NCBI GenBank assembly: GCA_022316685.1
Contig: JAKJHU010000067.1
Span: 3,172,501-3,236,500 of the forward strand
DNA: 64,000 nt
Direction: 5' to 3'
Source of the DNA: Progne subis subis
Taxonomy: Eukaryota > Chordata > Aves > Passeriformes > Hirundinidae
Under the pieces are notes generated by a model. The model saw only the letters and a program-made list of their open reading frames with translations. It did no database searches and had not been told where the DNA came from. Position 1 is the first letter of the stretch, and each line of letters starts with the position of its first letter. A program made the position numbers and the translations under genes. Below are positions 39,901 to 50,017 of this stretch, one piece after another.

Positions 39901-42900
39901 GCTCAAAGACACCTAAGTTTCCCCTAAGTTTCCAGAAATCAGCTGCCTGGTAGAAGCAAGACATACAAATTAGCAGTTGCATTGTGGAAAAAGGAAACAG
40001 AACTTGGCTGTCATCCATCTCCAGCAGGAGCAATCAACCGGTCAATTGAAGCACTCCCCTAGTTCCAAACCAGCCATAACACAGGCTGGTGCTTGCCAAA
40101 TGCAGAGGGACGTGAGAGGAAGCCAAATGTCTTCTGGGGTAGGACAGTCTACATGAAGGAAAGGAAGGCATGATAGTACACAGGTGCTGGGCAGTACCAA
40201 GGGCAGTGCAGCAGCCCCATCATGGGAGTCAAAGGGGAAAGTTTGCAATAATTAGTTCAGTATTAGGAGCTTGAAGACAATCACACTCAGATTTCCATAG
40301 CTCTGGAAAGCTTATTTTCAACTTCTTTTTCATTTTGTCAGTGAAGCCAAGCAATCATACAATTCTACGACTCAAAACTGGACTATTTGCTTTCTTTAAT
40401 ACAAGAGTTTTAAAGCTTATGCTCTAATACTCTGATTAAGAAATAATGAAATCAAGTCCATGTCACAACCTTTAGGAAGTAATATTAAACTAAAAAGTAC
40501 ATAGTGAAATATACATCTGAATCCTATAGAAAAACAAATTCCCAGTATATGATGGGAGCAGCCAGGCAAGCAAGAACCAGCAGAGATAAGACATCTCAAA
40601 CAATAACCACCTCCCAGCTGAGAAATAGGAACTGGTGATACCGGTATCTCCATCTGTCAAATAGTAAAAGAGGTATATCATCTTCATAGATAGATGGCAC
40701 GGTAGCACTAAACTTTTTCATTCTGCCTAGGAACATACCCACATTCAGTCACCAATTCTCACAGAACTGTGCAAGCCAAGTCCTACCTCTTGTAACTGCA
40801 AATGACTGTTGTCTCTCTTACACCTAACTCTTCTATCCAAAAATCACAAGTATCTGACAGGCTAAAAGGCACCATTCAAAGGCCACACACTTGCCATCTT
40901 GAAATTTTCATGTAACTTACCTTGCACTATATTTAGCTTAATAAGCTGGTAATTAACTTTTTTTGAGGGTAGGAGGTTGAATAATACCATAACTGCATCA
41001 CATCACATTTTCTCAGTCATGTGGTACTCTCCTCTATAATGACAGAGATCAAATAGGTATCTCCTTTCATCACCTTCTTGCTCCTTTTCTGCATCTGCTT
41101 TTCCTAAACTCTCCCTCCTATCTGCCCTTCTCTACTTGACAGAAAGAAAGCAGATCAAAAATACAGAACACCTTTCTTTTGAACACTAACTGGGAAGACC
41201 AGATTTCTTCACCATGAAAAAGACCAAAGAGGGTATTTAACATATCCATATAGCTGCAAGTGACATTAAGGAGACAAAAAGGGATTGGCTTCTCACCATC
41301 CCTAAGTTAGCAGGTGGGAAATTGAGCGAACTTAGGAAAAAGGTGCTTCATGGAGCACTATGAAGGTGTTATTCACTATTCTGTGTCTGCTAAAATTTAA
41401 CATAGGTTCAAGAAAGAACTGCACAGATTCATGCAAAAGAAGCTCATCAAAAGTTTACTAGAAAGAAAACATCTAGCTGAGGAAATTGCTGAAGAAACCC
41501 CAATAGTTAAAAACTGGGGAAACCTGAGATATCATCTCTGCACATTTGTCACACTCTCAGGCTTCTCTACAAACATAAGTTATTGCACTTGATTAGAGAG
41601 AGTTCTGGAACAGAAACTTTGATCAACACAGTAAAGGACAGCTGAAAATCATCCCCCGTAGAGACTAAACAAGGAAAGATGTACATGAACAGAACGATTT
41701 AAGCTTCTTGGACCTGTAGCAAAGTCAACTCAAAATACTACTTCCATTTAGAATGAAGAGCTCTTTTGTGCTGGTCTCTACACACTCCAGTTCAAAAGTA
41801 AGAGAAATCAGAAGTTTAGGTAGCAACCAGACCAAAAAAGTCATTCTAGTAATGGTTATTATAAAGTACTTACTTTCCATGTAATACGTATTCTATAATG
41901 CAGAAGTACATTACTTTTTTTTTTTTTTTTTTTTTTTTCCTACATATCACCATAGCTCGTGCTGGCATAAGCACGTCAAAATTTTATTAACATGATCACA
42001 TTGAAGTTTAAAATAGATGCACAACTTTTCATAAAAAAAAAAAAAAATAAAATAAAAAAAAAATAAAAACCCCCAGTAAATAATTGTCTTTCTTTTTTGG
42101 GGGGGTAGGGGGAGAGTGTAGAGGATAACATGCTAGTAAAAACTGAACAGTGTAAGATATACCACCATAGCAATTCCTTGGCCAAAATGAATATCCCAGA
42201 GCTCAACAAGAGCTAAGCCATACTCCTCCTTCCAACCACTGAGACTAGGAAGGAGCTGAACAGAAAGCAGCTCTGTGGGTTTGTGGTGTAGAACAATTTG
42301 AACACAAATCAGTGTCCCCATATAGCAGTAAAGCCTAAGGACATGCTGGGCTGTAACAGCAAGGCTTTAGTTAGCAAATCAAAAAATGTCATTATTTCTC
42401 TCCCCGTAGCACAAAGCCATGTCTAACGTATTGTTTCAAGGGTCCCCATTACAAGAGAACACCCCCAAACTGAAGACAGGCCACTGAGGTGTTTTGGGGG
42501 CTGCAGCCCATGTTCATAGGAGGAGACAATGAGAGCATCATTGTTCATCCCAAAGAAGAGCAGACTAAAGAAGGAAGTTGTTGCCCTGCCCAGCATCTGA
42601 ATATGGCTTAAGGAGACAAAGCCAATTCTGAGTGCTGTGAAGTGAAATGAGAAAGAGCATGAAACATGGGAAATCAAACATGGGAAATCTCAAATGAACA
42701 CAGAGAGGAAAAAAATTCCCAAAGAGTGGATAAGCACTACAGTAGGTCACCTTTGAAATATTCAAAGCTCAACTAAATAAGACCTAGTTTGAATTTGCCC
42801 TGCTCTGAGCATGGGCTGGGACTAGGATGGCCTCTTCAGAATCTGGCCAAGTAAACTATTTTTTTTTATTATTATTTTTAAATTATATACTGAGCAAAAA

Positions 42901-43966
42901 AAGCAAAATGTGGCATCTTTATAAGAATTAATTCCCAAAAATACTTTCTCAGAGGAATCTTTTCTACATTTTTCCCCAGCAAGGATACTTAAAAGCCAGC
43001 TTATTGAGGCTGGAATACATAACATAATATTCTTACATATAAATAACAAAAGGCTCAATCTTTAGTAGACCAAGAATAAATTTGATCATTTTTAATCACC
43101 TTATTTATCAACTGTACTCATGAAGGAGACTATTAATATTTCTCAATTCAAGCTGTAAAATCTTACTTTATTACCACACAAAAGCAGCACTGAACCATAA
43201 AACTACAAAATGAAACTTGGAAACATTATTAATTGCAATTTTTGTTATTAAAGCATGACTTCCATACAAGTGTCAAAGACCCAGACTACTGCTTCAAGAC
43301 TTCATATTAATTTCAGCAATAATAAAAGCTTAACATGCCCAGTGTTTGCTGACTCAAAAAGCAAGATGCTAAGAAAATACCTTCAGTTTGATTTGAAACA
43401 TTTAAAACAGAATTTTATGACCAACACAAAGACACCAAGAATCGCTGCTATAGCTCTTAGAGAATCAATTCAAGTGCTCTAACGAAAAAAAAAAAAAAGA
43501 AATTTGTTTTTCAGGGCACATCCCTCTCTGTTACATATCAAAATTGGCACAAACAAAAAAAAGAAGTTACAATCTGCTCAGAAGACAAGGATGAAAGATG
43601 AGGATCACTACTGAAACAATGAAGTACATCAAAACTGAAAGGCAGAAAGTAATTTCTTTCACAGCTGTGGTCATCAATGCTTAAAACACACACATCCCTA
43701 TTACTACATAATTTTAACTCAGCACAGAATTTTTTTCTGGATACACAGCAATTACTTTCAGCCCTGCAAAGGTGTCCTATTTACTTAGAGCTTTAAAACT
43801 AGATTTATACCATATTTACAAAATATGACTCAAAAGTAAGCAGCACGAAGACATGCACTCTTGCTACAGCAAGAGATTCATATATTCCTAAAACTAAAAA
43901 AATACTACTGCCACAAATGTAGCACTCCAAAGAGCTCCAGTGCTTACATCCAAGTTGCAGTTCATC
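36967..43966 (-). other. TDRD3: TDRD3 intron 1, 7-kb segment without recognised gene
   Basis: AT-rich intron. It contains a T24 run (41915-41938) and an A-rich tract (42030-42068). The more GC-balanced stretch at about 42100-42700 shows no identifiable family. Nothing else was recognised. Confidence 0.7.
41915..42068. repeat. T24 run followed by A-rich tract
   Basis: T24 at 41915-41938 is separated by about 90 bases from an (A)n/(AAAAT)n tract at 42030-42068. The two can pair as an inverted repeat. No retroposon body was recognised between them. Confidence 0.85.
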
Positions 43967-44020
43967 AGTGTTGGGGTTTAATCCAGCCCGTAGATAAATG
44001 CCACACTCACCAAAAAAATA
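43967..44020 (-). mobile_element. LTR fragment, same family as the LTR at 45.65 kb
   Basis: The plus strand from about 43967 reads TGTTGGGGTTTAATCCAGCC, then GTAGATAAATGCCACACTCACC. This aligns with the start of the LTR at 45648 (TGTCATGATTTAACCAGCAG, GTAGCTAAACACCACACAG) with roughly three bases in four identical. It is probably the U5 end of a minus-strand avian endogenous retrovirus LTR; the rest is deleted or too diverged to follow. Family assignment is from memory. Confidence 0.5.
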
Positions 44021-44644
44021 AATTTCACTCCTTGCCTTTGCTTGGGGTGAAATTGCAAAATTTAGAGGTGACCACCATACCGGGCACTTGGCTGTACCAT
44101 CCCACACACCCTACTATCACTCATAGCTACCCAGACCTGGGGGCACATGTCTGTGTCATGCTCTTAAATACTTTCACCCTGAACAAGACTTGAAACACAT
44201 TCAGGAGACATAACAATAGGAACATGCTGGTTTGAACATGCCGAGAATAGTAAAAGTTCCTCCAGCACTACTGCAATTAGCCTGGAGAAGAGGGGGAAGG
44301 TGGCAAAGTGTCTCCCCTGCAGCCAAGACTGCCTGAGGAGAGGTGCACAGTGCAATCATTACTGGTTCCCGTAGATGGCTCCCGAAGCCCGGAGACGGCG
44401 GCAGTGCGAGCACAAGCACCACAGCAGCCTCACAGCTACACTGTTACCGAGCCAGCGGCACGAAATTCAACATAATGAAAACCTCAACCCAGCCCCCCGA
44501 GGTGAGGAACAGCACAAGGAACATAAACAATAAACAGCAACTATTGTTACTTATACAACATACATACACTTATATACACTTAGACATTTAAAGCAAGTAT
44601 TGTCGCTACACAACACAGCTCTGCACACACAAATCAATATGCTA

Positions 44645-44682
44645 AACTAAAAGAGCGCAGATGAAGATGAAATATTAGAAAG
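44645..44682 (+). mobile_element. CR1 LINE, left piece of an LTR-interrupted copy
   Basis: AACTAAAAGAGCGCAGATGA, then AGATGAAATATTAGAAAG, matches the CR1 segment just upstream of the piece resuming at 45351. The final AGAAAG (44677-44682) is the left target-site copy of the inserted LTR. Anything further 5' of this CR1 was not recognised. Confidence 0.7.
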
Positions 44683-45350
44683 TGTCACAGTGTCCACTGT
44701 GCACGTGGAAGCACAGGCTCACGGGCTAGCTCAGTCCCACACCACGGCACACGCACCTTTGGGTTGGATTTGCTAGTTCAACTAGCTCTCTTCTCCCTGT
44801 GGGATCTTGGTTCCCCACACCCTGCGATGGGCTTGATGGTAGTCACGACCACGGGGACAGATAGAAAGGCGACTCTCTGAGTAGGATTAACAGGGTTTTA
44901 TTTAGGAGGAAACCAAATGGGAGCTCCACACCTGACCACTGCTACTCAAGAGAGACCCCGTACAATGGTGGTCCAGTAACTTTTAAACAGGGGAGGAACA
45001 AGAGGTGGTAACAACAGATTAACCAACCAGGTTAACTCAGGGTGGAACTAGGGATGTAAACATTCAACAGGAGAACCACTTCGCAGTGGGGGAAAGGGGA
45101 TTCCCCAGGCACCAGCCTATCACTTGACACCCTCCCTGGAAATTTCCAGAATCTGGGGAAGGGTCCCAAGATGACAGACAGGGCATCCAAGGAGAGAGAG
45201 AAGGGACTGACAGCAATATAAGGGGTAAGAACCATTGGAAAGAACAGGGGTACAGGGAACAAACTATTTTACAAAACTTCTTATAAAAACCTGTAAATTA
45301 ATTATATAAAACACTTAAAAACCTAATAAAATAACTTTTGCACTGCCACA
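44683..45350 (-). mobile_element. Solo LTR with 6-bp target-site duplication, inserted in a CR1
   Basis: The 668-base unit starts TGTCACAGTGTCC and ends GCACTGCCACA, the TG...CA form of retroviral LTRs. It is flanked by identical AGAAAG hexamers at 44677-44682 and 45351-45356. The CR1 sequence on the two sides becomes continuous when the unit and one hexamer are removed, which proves insertion. On the minus strand an AATAAA lies at 44897-44902 and a TTTAAAAG TATA-like box near 44985, so the LTR most likely reads minus. A 6-bp duplication is typical of class II (beta-/alpharetrovirus-like, ERVK) elements. No internal region remains, so it is a solo LTR formed by recombination. Confidence 0.88.
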
Positions 45351-45557
45351 AGAAAGAATATTTTACTATGGTGAGACACTGGAAGAGACTGTACAGAGAA
45401 GCTGTGGATGTTTCATCCTTGGAAGTGTTCAAGGCTAGGCTGGATGTGGCTTTGAGCAATGCAGTCTAGTGGAATGCATCCCTGCCCATGGTAAGGGGGA
45501 GTGGATGGAACTAGGTAATCATTAAGGCCCCTTCCAACCCAAGCCATTCTATAACTC
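45351..45557 (+). mobile_element. CR1 LINE, right piece (3' end) of the interrupted copy
   Basis: The sequence resumes AGAAAGAATATTTTACTATG, then GTGAGACACTGGAAG, GAAGCTGTGGATGTTTCATC and TTGGAAGTGTTCAAGGCTAG. It ends AAGGCCCCTTCCAACCC plus a decayed tail, the standard CR1 3' end in plus orientation. With the left piece at 44645 it is one 5'-truncated copy. Confidence 0.92.
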
Positions 45558-45629
45558 CACAATTACAACAAATTTGTTTCAACATGCTCCAGTCAGATCT
45601 TCCACTATTTTAAACCTTTATGTCCCATA

Positions 45630-45639
45630 CTGGGTGCCA
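45630..45639 (-). other. Primer-binding-site-like sequence next to the LTR
   Basis: The minus strand reads TGGCACCCA eight bases beyond the U5 end of the LTR at 45648. Retroviral primer-binding sites usually start TGG a few bases after the 5' LTR. It supports the minus orientation of that LTR and marks it as a 5' LTR, but the match is short and decayed and the tRNA is not identified. Confidence 0.45.
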
Positions 45640-45647
45640 GAAAGGAC

Positions 45648-46144
45648 TGTCATGATTTAACCAGCAGGTAGCTAAACACCACACAGTCACTCACTCATTC
45701 CTTCATCCACAGTTGAATGGGGAAAAGAGCTGGAGAGGGGAAGTAAAATTTGTGGGTTGAAATAAAGATAGATTAACAGGACACAAAAGGAAGAGAAAAT
45801 AATAAAAATTATAATCACAATGGATTAATATGTACATAAGTGAGGCACAATGCACTTACTCACCACTTACAGGCCAAGGCCCAGCCAGTTCCCAAGCAGC
45901 AAACCCTGATCAGTTTTCCCCCTAGCATATACATTGACCATCATGCCACATGGTATGGAATATTCCTTGGGACAACTGGGGTCAGCTGTCCTGGCTGTGT
46001 CCCATTCCAACTCCTCGCGACCACCAGTCTCTTTGAAAGAGCGGAGTGAGAAGCTGAAAAGCCCTTGACAATATAAACACTGCTTGGCAACAACTAAAAT
46101 ATCAGGGTGTTATCAACAGTATTCTCACCCTAAATCCAAGTACA
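45648..46144 (-). mobile_element. Endogenous retrovirus LTR, truncated at its U3 end
   Basis: The unit runs from TGTCATGATTTAACCAGCAG to about CTAAATCCAAGTACA. It contains blocks I associate with a widespread avian LTR family: CACATGGTATGGAATATTCC, GTCAGCTGTCCTGGCTGTG, GAGAAGCTGAAAAGCCCTTG and CAACAACTAAAATATCAG. By comparison with that family it reads on the minus strand, with U3 at the right. The expected U3 terminus is missing beyond 46144 and no target-site duplication was found, in keeping with an old, truncated copy. The family is probably ERVL-like; this is recollection. Confidence 0.8.
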
Positions 46145-47539
46145 GGTCTGTAAAAAATGTGAAGGTGATCATCCAAACTACTGCAAAACCAACTTAAGCA
46201 TTCATAATTGCAGCTTAAACATGCTATCAGGAGCATACTTTTCCTAACTGGTAGTATTCTTTCATTAAAATGTTTATAGTTATACCCACAGAGTTGTATT
46301 AGAGAAAACATTTGTTCAAAGTTAGCAAAAATTTAAAGACCACTTTGCACAAGAGAAAATATGTATTGCCCTTCACTACTACTTCTATAAATAAAGTGTA
46401 AAAAAAATCTACCATGGTAAGACACCAAATGATGTTTCTTTTCATACTGTTTACCTAAATGTTCTTTGAAGTAACAGGTGAAAATCAGGTGCTGAAGCAG
46501 CTAACTACTAAAATTTATTTTCATATTCTTTGGTTTAATTAATACTTTCAATTTAATATTTTGGCATTGCAGACTCAGAAGAAGAAAGGATTTAAATTAA
46601 GGGCTCTAACACTAACCTCCCAGCCAGATGATGTGTAACCAGAGAACATTTGTTCTTTATTCTCCTGCTTTTTTTGAATGATCCTCTAATCCAAGCTTTC
46701 ACCTCCTTTCCTCCCCAAGTCAGTCACAAAAATGCCTAATCTGACAGAAAATTACTTTCTGTTCTGTCAGTAAGTTACAGTGGAAAAGGGGAGGGACAGT
46801 CAGTTATTACTGTTAGTGAAAGATAAAAATTATGTTATTATTTTAAGACTCAAACAACATAGACACACAGTAATTATTCTGAACAGAGAAAAAATACTGG
46901 AGGACATTTAAGAGTAAAAGTATGCAGTTACAAAGCACTAATTTCATCTCTAGTGCAACAGCATGAGGAAAGTATGACCACAGCTAAAGCATAACAGCAA
47001 TTACTCTTCTAGAATAAATTAAGCTTTCTATATTTCATCATGTTATTATCATAGGGTGGCATGGTTTAGTTTGGAACTAAAACATAGACTACTGTAGTGT
47101 TCAGAAAGACATTTTCTTTCTTCCTCTTCCCCATTACCAAACCTAAAGAAAATTACACCCTGGTAAATCCTCAGCAGCATTCTCCATGGAAATCTTTTCC
47201 ATCTCAAAACCACAAATAGATAATCTTTTTGCCTAAGTGTCCAAAATCATAAATGAGCATCAACTGCAAATTTCTGCAACAGTTATTTGATCAAGGATGA
47301 AAACTCAGTGGATTTACAAAACTTAATACCTCAAGTATAAAAACATCTTCAAGTTCTTGTTTCCTCATTTGCTTATTCCATAGCAATTCTCTCCATTTTA
47401 GACAATTCTTCAAAATGAAATTCCCAAATGTATGTCAGAAATTTTTCAGACCAAACTCAGAGTGAGAGATTTCTCTGGACATTAAGAAAGAGATTGTAAT
47501 AAATACGATAGAACAATTGCAATAAATCAAAATTTAGAA
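46145..47539 (-). other. TDRD3: TDRD3 intron 1, segment between LTRs
   Basis: About 1.4 kb of AT-rich intron between the 45.65-kb and 47.55-kb LTRs. No gene or repeat recognised. Confidence 0.75.
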
Positions 47540-47545
47540 TTTTAT

Positions 47546-48133
47546 TGTGAGACAAAATAACAGTCTCCGATAGCCACAATTAAAAGGACAGCGTCGAACC
47601 CCAGGGTTTCGGCACTGGGTGAACACGGTAACACACTCTGTCAGTATGTCACCCCCAAGTTCACATTTCTGGTCTGAAGCTGTCTCTTTTTATACACTGG
47701 ATCGCTGAGAGAAAATCGGGACTCTGAGATCCCCTCTTCCGAGGCAGCCCCATTAGATATTCATGTTCGGGTTCTGGTGTGGTTGAATGGACTTGCGCTG
47801 GAGAACAATGTCCTTGATGGCTGTGTCCAGGTGCTGTGTAGAGATGTTAATGTCGGGAGGGGATGGATGAGATATCGATCTGATGTAATCATTTGGTTCT
47901 CCGGGTTCTCCATCTCCCTTTTCCATCGTCTTTGTTCTCCTTTTACTGATTCCCGGCAGAGGTATCCTCGTGTCCCTTTTTGTGTAATTCCTAGCATAGT
48001 TTTCTCATGTCCCTCCTGTGTACTCTCTGGCAAAAGAAATTCCTTGTACCCCTCTCAGTGCAGCTTTAGTCTCAGTTAACTCGTTGTATACTTGATTAGA
48101 AATAAAACTTATATTTACAGAGAGTGAATTACA
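47546..48133 (-). mobile_element. Solo LTR with TATA box and probable 6-bp target-site duplication
   Basis: A 588-base unit stands out by base composition and CpGs from the intron around it. It starts TGTGAGAC and ends GAATTACA on the plus strand (TG...CA) and is flanked by TTTTAT at 47540-47545 and 48134-48139. On the minus strand a clear TATA box (GTGTATAAAAAGAGA) lies near 47690, about 145 bases from the U5 end, so it reads minus. AATAAA occurs at the U5 edge, overlapping the flanking copy, which leaves some doubt about the exact boundary. An AT-rich hexamer match could be chance. No internal retroviral sequence is attached. Confidence 0.7.
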
Positions 48134-48139
48134 TTTTAT

Positions 48140-49285
48140 ACCATTTAACATGAATTAACTTTAGGACATATATCACAAGATTATCACAAAATATTACTTA
48201 CTATTTAATGACACAAAAATTGATTGAAATAATTTTATGCTACATATTCAAGAATGATTTAACTATTAAACAAACCCAAAGATGTTTAAAATATTAAGTA
48301 TGAGCAATGATGCATCCACTTCCTTCACTTACTCTGATTTTCATAGCTACAAACAAATCTGATGTTATTTTGTATCAAAGACTGTAGATAGCACACAAGT
48401 GAAAAGTTGCAGAGGTATTTGGCAAGTATTTGCCAAAAGGTAGAATTCCAGGCTGTTTCTCACACTAGCTGAAGTGCAATTTTCTAACCTATCAAAACCT
48501 ACCTGTGTACAACACACATGACTGTGTACCATACCTTACATCTAAATCTAAAAGCACAACTTTAAATAAGTGTTTAAAACCAAGAACCATGACTGCTCAT
48601 TATATATTCTGTTTTCAATGAAAAGCAGCTTGATGGATCACATTTTTACTTAAGGATCCTTTCAGCATTCCTTAGCAGCTCATTACTTCAACACAAAGTG
48701 TGCCTCATTCGGAAACCAGTACTCTGAACAGTCAGACCCTTGAAAATCACCCACCTTCTCTTCAGCTGCTTCACTGATGTTTTCTCCCCTCATGCTCTTC
48801 TCCAAATAACATTAAATGGAAAACTTCACACTTACTAGTACTTTCAACTGTATAACAGAAAGTGTGCTAAGATGGAAAATGTAATGCTCATTAGCATTAC
48901 AATTCTAAAAAGTAGTTTAAAGTTCATCTCTGCTTTGTATTTAAAACTGTCTTGGGCACAGTATCACAGTTACAAAAGTAAAAAAGTATGCACTTTGAAA
49001 CTCTGAGTAAACTTAACTGCCCTGATGCCTTTCAAGTCTCCCACACTCCCAGTGTACAATGAACCTATCAGAAATTATGGCAACATCAACCAGAAGAAGT
49101 GGAAATGTGCTTCCATAATAAATGGTAATTTCCAATTCTATCATTCTAACAAGCAATACCATGAAACAAGATGATCCAGCTGTTGAAAGATGTATTTTAT
49201 CTATTCAGTACACTGCCATCAATATCAGAGCTAAGTGATTGCATATCCTTATTAAATAGGAGAATAATATTATTAATGCCTTTCA
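48140..49285 (-). other. TDRD3: TDRD3 intron 1, segment between LTRs
   Basis: About 1.1 kb of AT-rich intron between two solo LTRs. No gene or repeat recognised. Confidence 0.75.
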
Positions 49286-49290
49286 CAAGG

Positions 49291-50017
49291 TGTCTTGGTT
49301 TGAAAAGACAGGTATCTGCTAGGGAGTGGCATGCCTCTCTAGGAATGGAGAATTCCAATCCTTCCCTCCATGTTGTTATAATTTGGAAGATTAAAAAAAA
49401 ACTTTTCAGTCAGAGCTATGGGGAAAAGGAATAACAGTCCATAACTAGTAAATATAACAGGACAGACAAACAACAACAGCAATTATAATAATAATAAAAC
49501 AAAACCAAGAACCCCGAGGGGCTTTGTCTCACAAGCCCCGGGCAGTCTGATCTCTCGGGACCCCGAGAACACCAAACCGAAATGGTGGAAACTCCGGGCT
49601 GATGGCTGGAAATGGTGGGGTGTCCCCAACAGGCAGGGGGGTGTCCTGGCAGGTGAAGTGAGCAGTGCTGGAGAAGCCACAGCTGCTGGACCCGGGCTGA
49701 CCCAAAATCCAGCAGGGCAGGCAAAAAAACTCTGAATTCCTGGGCACTCCAACAGATGACAGAATTCTCAGGACCGAACCCCTCCCTTAACCGTGGAATC
49801 CACGCAGCTACCAGTCGCTTGACCGCCCTCCTCCCTGGAAAACCGAGAGCTGAAAACAAGAACCCCCACCCTCTGCTCCCGGGAGCATTTTTCCTCCCCC
49901 TAAGACTAAGTGATCTACACTTTTTGTCCGGGTTAAACACCCTTTAACTATCAGTATTTAGTCTCCTAGCAACTTATGGGGGGGAAAAAATTCCACAGGA
50001 AAACTTAACCCCCAACA
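49291..50017 (-). mobile_element. Solo LTR with perfect 5-bp target-site duplication
   Basis: The 727-base unit begins TGTCTTGGTTTGAAAAGACA and ends TTAACCCCCAACA, and is flanked by CAAGG at 49286-49290 and 50018-50022. A 5-bp duplication is usual for ERVL and some class I elements. The opening sequence is one I recall as abundant in passerine genomes; the minus orientation is inferred from that family. The core (49500-49930) is GC- and CpG-richer than the intron. A 174-codon open frame on the minus strand (49940-49416) lies wholly inside the LTR and resembles no retroviral protein, so I treat it as incidental. No internal retroviral region is attached. Confidence 0.88.

Noticed and set aside
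45648..46150. Target-site duplication for the LTR at 45.65 kb
   Set aside because: The bases outside the two visible ends (AAGGAC and GGTCTG) do not match, and the U3 end seems truncated, so none is claimed.
49416..49940. 174-codon minus-strand frame as a gene
   Set aside because: It lies wholly within a solo LTR bounded by a target-site duplication and resembles no retroviral or host protein.
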